NCBI GenBank assembly: GCA_025738555.1
Contig: JAOVFP010000014.1
Coordinates: forward strand, 2,790,001-2,854,000
Length of the DNA: 64,000 nt
Reading direction: 5' to 3'
Source: Cyathus striatus
Taxonomy: Eukaryota > Basidiomycota > Agaricomycetes > Agaricales > Nidulariaceae
In this document: one piece after another, positions 61,599 through 64,000 of the stretch
How the letters are laid out: each line of letters begins with the position of its first letter
Numbering within the stretch: position 1 is the first letter of the stretch
The notes under the pieces: model-generated
The model's input: the letters and a program-made list of their open reading frames with translations, nothing else
Databases searched by the model: none
Told to the model about the DNA's origin: nothing
Position numbers and translations under genes: made by a program

Positions 61599-61601
61599 TC
61601 A

Positions 61602-62950
61602 TGGACTGCCTCACCTCCTCAATAGAGAGCACTCGGCGATTGGCGAAGAGTGTGGTGGGACGCAGATGGTGGGGTGACGTAGTTCAGAAGTGCGATGTGC
61701 TTGATGAGGATGCAAGTTTTTGCAGCGGGTTGGGACATGCTGAGGAGAGAACATCGATGACAATGCATGGACTGTCGAGGCCATTATTGCATTTCACGCA
61801 GGTGACGTGACGAGCTGTAGGAAGACCCTCGCATTTCTATCTGATGACATGGTAGCTTAAGCTCACAGTGCTAAGGTTCGTACCCTCATTCCCATATGCA
61901 TACGAATACTAAACGACACTAATACTTGGTCTACAGCTATCGCCTCTCTGATATCCTGCAACCTTCCCTTTCGTCACCTTCTGGAAGCGTCGCCCTAGAA
62001 TACTGTTTACCAGGTGCTTTCGCAAGGTTTCAAGTTCCTCAATGAACATTGCTTCTCTGTTTGATAGTCTGGGATAAGCAAGGCCAACTAAGGTTGTTGG
62101 TGGTGTGTTAGACTGTCCAGAAGGGCGATGTGCTTGAGGGCAGATTCCAGCGGGACTTTTCGGAACCTAGGGTTTGAGGACCCATAGACCGACTATCGAG
62201 GGCGATATGATCCTTATCCCATGCATGACGTGGCAAAGCGTAACATCCATTCATACTTCCATCGAGGACGAGGTAGCAGGAGGGTAGGGAAGTATACCAC
62301 GAGGAACAGGTCTTGCGGTTCGTGCTTTCATTAAGGTGTAGATGTGAGCTAATGATTGTGTTTGGACAGGTACGTTTAAAGATACCTTCTATCCACACTC
62401 AGCACACCGCATGGACCTTCAAGTTGTAAGAGATATACATTCTCCTCTCACTGCTCTCGATCTTCTTCCTCATGCAATGTGTCTACTGCTGTTACGATGC
62501 ATCTGTCTACTCCAGTCCTTCGTCCTCTGTTCTACCTACCCTCTCAACCAGATTTCGAGCACATGCAGGCACGATCGTCACACAATGCTCATCTGCCCCA
62601 CCTGTCCCTTGTTTGATAGGTGGGAGATTCACGAAGGATACTGGTTCGTGTATGGGCGATGTACTTGAAGACGGAGAAGTGCCCTGTGCGGACAGTGGGT
62701 AGCGTGTCTAGGAGTGTGCCATTGCACCGCTGCTGGGGATGCGGATGAGATGGACACATGGGGTGTGGGGTGCAGTGCTCCTAGAAGGGAGAAAAGGGCG
62801 AGAAGGCACCCACTGTCTTCACCTGGGCTCAGAGCTTCTCTTACCAGCATAAAGCTCGTTGAAAGTCTCTTCCAACGAATATCAGAGCTCGTATCCGCAT
62901 CAGTAGCCCTTCGAACAAACATATCGCAATAAGTTCTCATTCTGTTTCGG
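61602..62950. repeat. Degenerate repeat block, copy C
   Basis: Collinear with 11142-12480 and 4090-4960. It contains the repeated short frame (61598-61810) with GRRWWGDVVQKCDVLDED and the minus-strand segment starting MWIEGIFKR near 62398 that also occurs near 4390. Confidence 0.65.
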
Positions 62951-64000
62951 CATGCACTACCTTTTCCACTTTACACTCCAGTTCTTCCCACCTGTTGGCA
63001 TCGTCGTGCTCTGTTCAACTGCCACGAGTACTGTCCTCTTCTCGCCCTGTCTGGCTGTACCAGAACGACAAACACCACAGAATATAGGCCATAGCCAGAT
63101 CGCTCAGAGCCAGATACCTCAATCTATACCTACATAGTGCTTAATGTCAACGTAAGCTTAAAGTCACCCATCTATCCCTTTTCACTCACATTCACTGATT
63201 ATGTTCTGAATTTATGTTTAGGTTCTTCTAATGTTTTATAAATACTTACCGGAAGACCTTTCTCTGGGAAGATGTCATTGCCATCTGGCAACAATGGGGT
63301 CATAGTTCACACAGGTATAGACTGGACAGATGGTGCACAATCTTGTTCACGGGAGTGGTTAACGATCTCATTACAGCTGCAGAGTGGATGTCAATTACTG
63401 TCTCATACACTCATACACTCCACCAAGGTCAACTTGGCACACAGTGGGTGCTTTCAGTAAGGCACGTATCAGCCAAGAGGTGACTCTTCTCGTAAGGTAG
63501 GGGACACTTTGATCCAGCACCCTTATGTAATCCAAATTCTGGTCCTCACAGACTCGGAAATTCTTTCCTCACACATCATTTATATGAAAATCTAACTCCA
63601 ACATTTGATAGCTTTCAGTATTTAAAGCAGAATGTTGGAAATATTTTCTCTAAATTTTGAGTACAACTGAAGTAATTTCGGGTGCAAGTTTTTGAGTAGT
63701 AAAAGGCTTAAAACATCATATTATTGCATATCCGAATGTTTGGAAGGCATTTGGATTTTTCGACCTCAAACATTTTGCGCCTTATGTAATACAATTATGA
63801 TTATGTAATGTGCTTACATGTGACATAGTGTAACATAATGTCACACTGTGTGACAGTGACAACCATCTACACATATCTTTCAGCAGAACTGTAGGAGATA
63901 CTTGCTGCAGTTTGCTTAGTATAGTATATATTTGAGAAGGTAGCATCTAAGAATATCACATCCAGGCAAAAATAGTGGTGTATAATTTTTTTTATTTTCC
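62951..64000. other. No gene seen
   Basis: Short frames only. A GTGACATAGTGTAACATAATGTCACACTG-like stretch near 63820-63865 (a few GTCACA units) might be the edge of another foldback arm beyond the window, but this is weak. Confidence 0.4.

Overview
The window looks like nuclear DNA of a filamentous basidiomycete, most likely an Agaricomycete. Genes are cut by many 45-60 nt GT..AG introns. The protein families are those expanded in mushroom genomes: CxC5/CxC6 proteins linked to KDZ transposons, Tnp2-type CACTA transposases, NGN/KOW Spt5-like proteins, DUF6533 and other multi-pass membrane proteins. I cannot name the species. No rRNA, tRNA or CRISPR array was recognised. Nearly everything here is accessory or transposon DNA; there is no clear housekeeping gene.

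1-20.93 kb: a segmental-duplication field. One unit (a multi-pass membrane-protein gene on the minus strand, a degenerate spacer and a degenerate repeat block) occurs about three times. Two membrane-protein genes look intact (6381-7677 and 17871-19155). One is split by a hAT-like MITE (237-1332) and one is a 3' fragment (13381-13735). A second MITE (8209-9119) and a solo LTR (19428-19902) lie in the duplicated spacers, and their edges are fixed by comparing the copies. A DUF6533-type gene lies at about 15.7-17.3 kb.

20.93-31.6 kb: a KDZ-associated CxC5/CxC6 gene (21498-23617) and, upstream on the same strand, a multi-exon gene of unknown function. One exon of that gene has been split by a 5.2 kb foldback-like element (24048-29245) with very long, minisatellite-filled inverted arms and an 8-bp target duplication.

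31.63-59.84 kb: a second foldback-like element of the same build. A 24.2 kb CACTA-type transposon (33256-57468) sits inside its left arm. The CACTA element has about 388-bp terminal inverted repeats starting CACCTCAGAC and a TAT duplication. It carries a Tnp2 transposase, several accessory genes (two tail-anchored WD40 proteins, an F-box-like protein, an Spt5-like NGN/KOW protein, a proline-rich protein, small proteins) and GC-rich captured gene pieces. Its genes are arranged divergently around a duplicated palindromic intergenic region at 49-50.3 kb.

59.84-64 kb: a frameshifted ABC-transporter relic, the right end of a second, related CACTA element (ends 61598), and another copy of the repeat block of the first 13 kb. 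The order of nesting is: duplicated gene field, then KDZ-associated and foldback elements, then the giant CACTA element inside one foldback arm.
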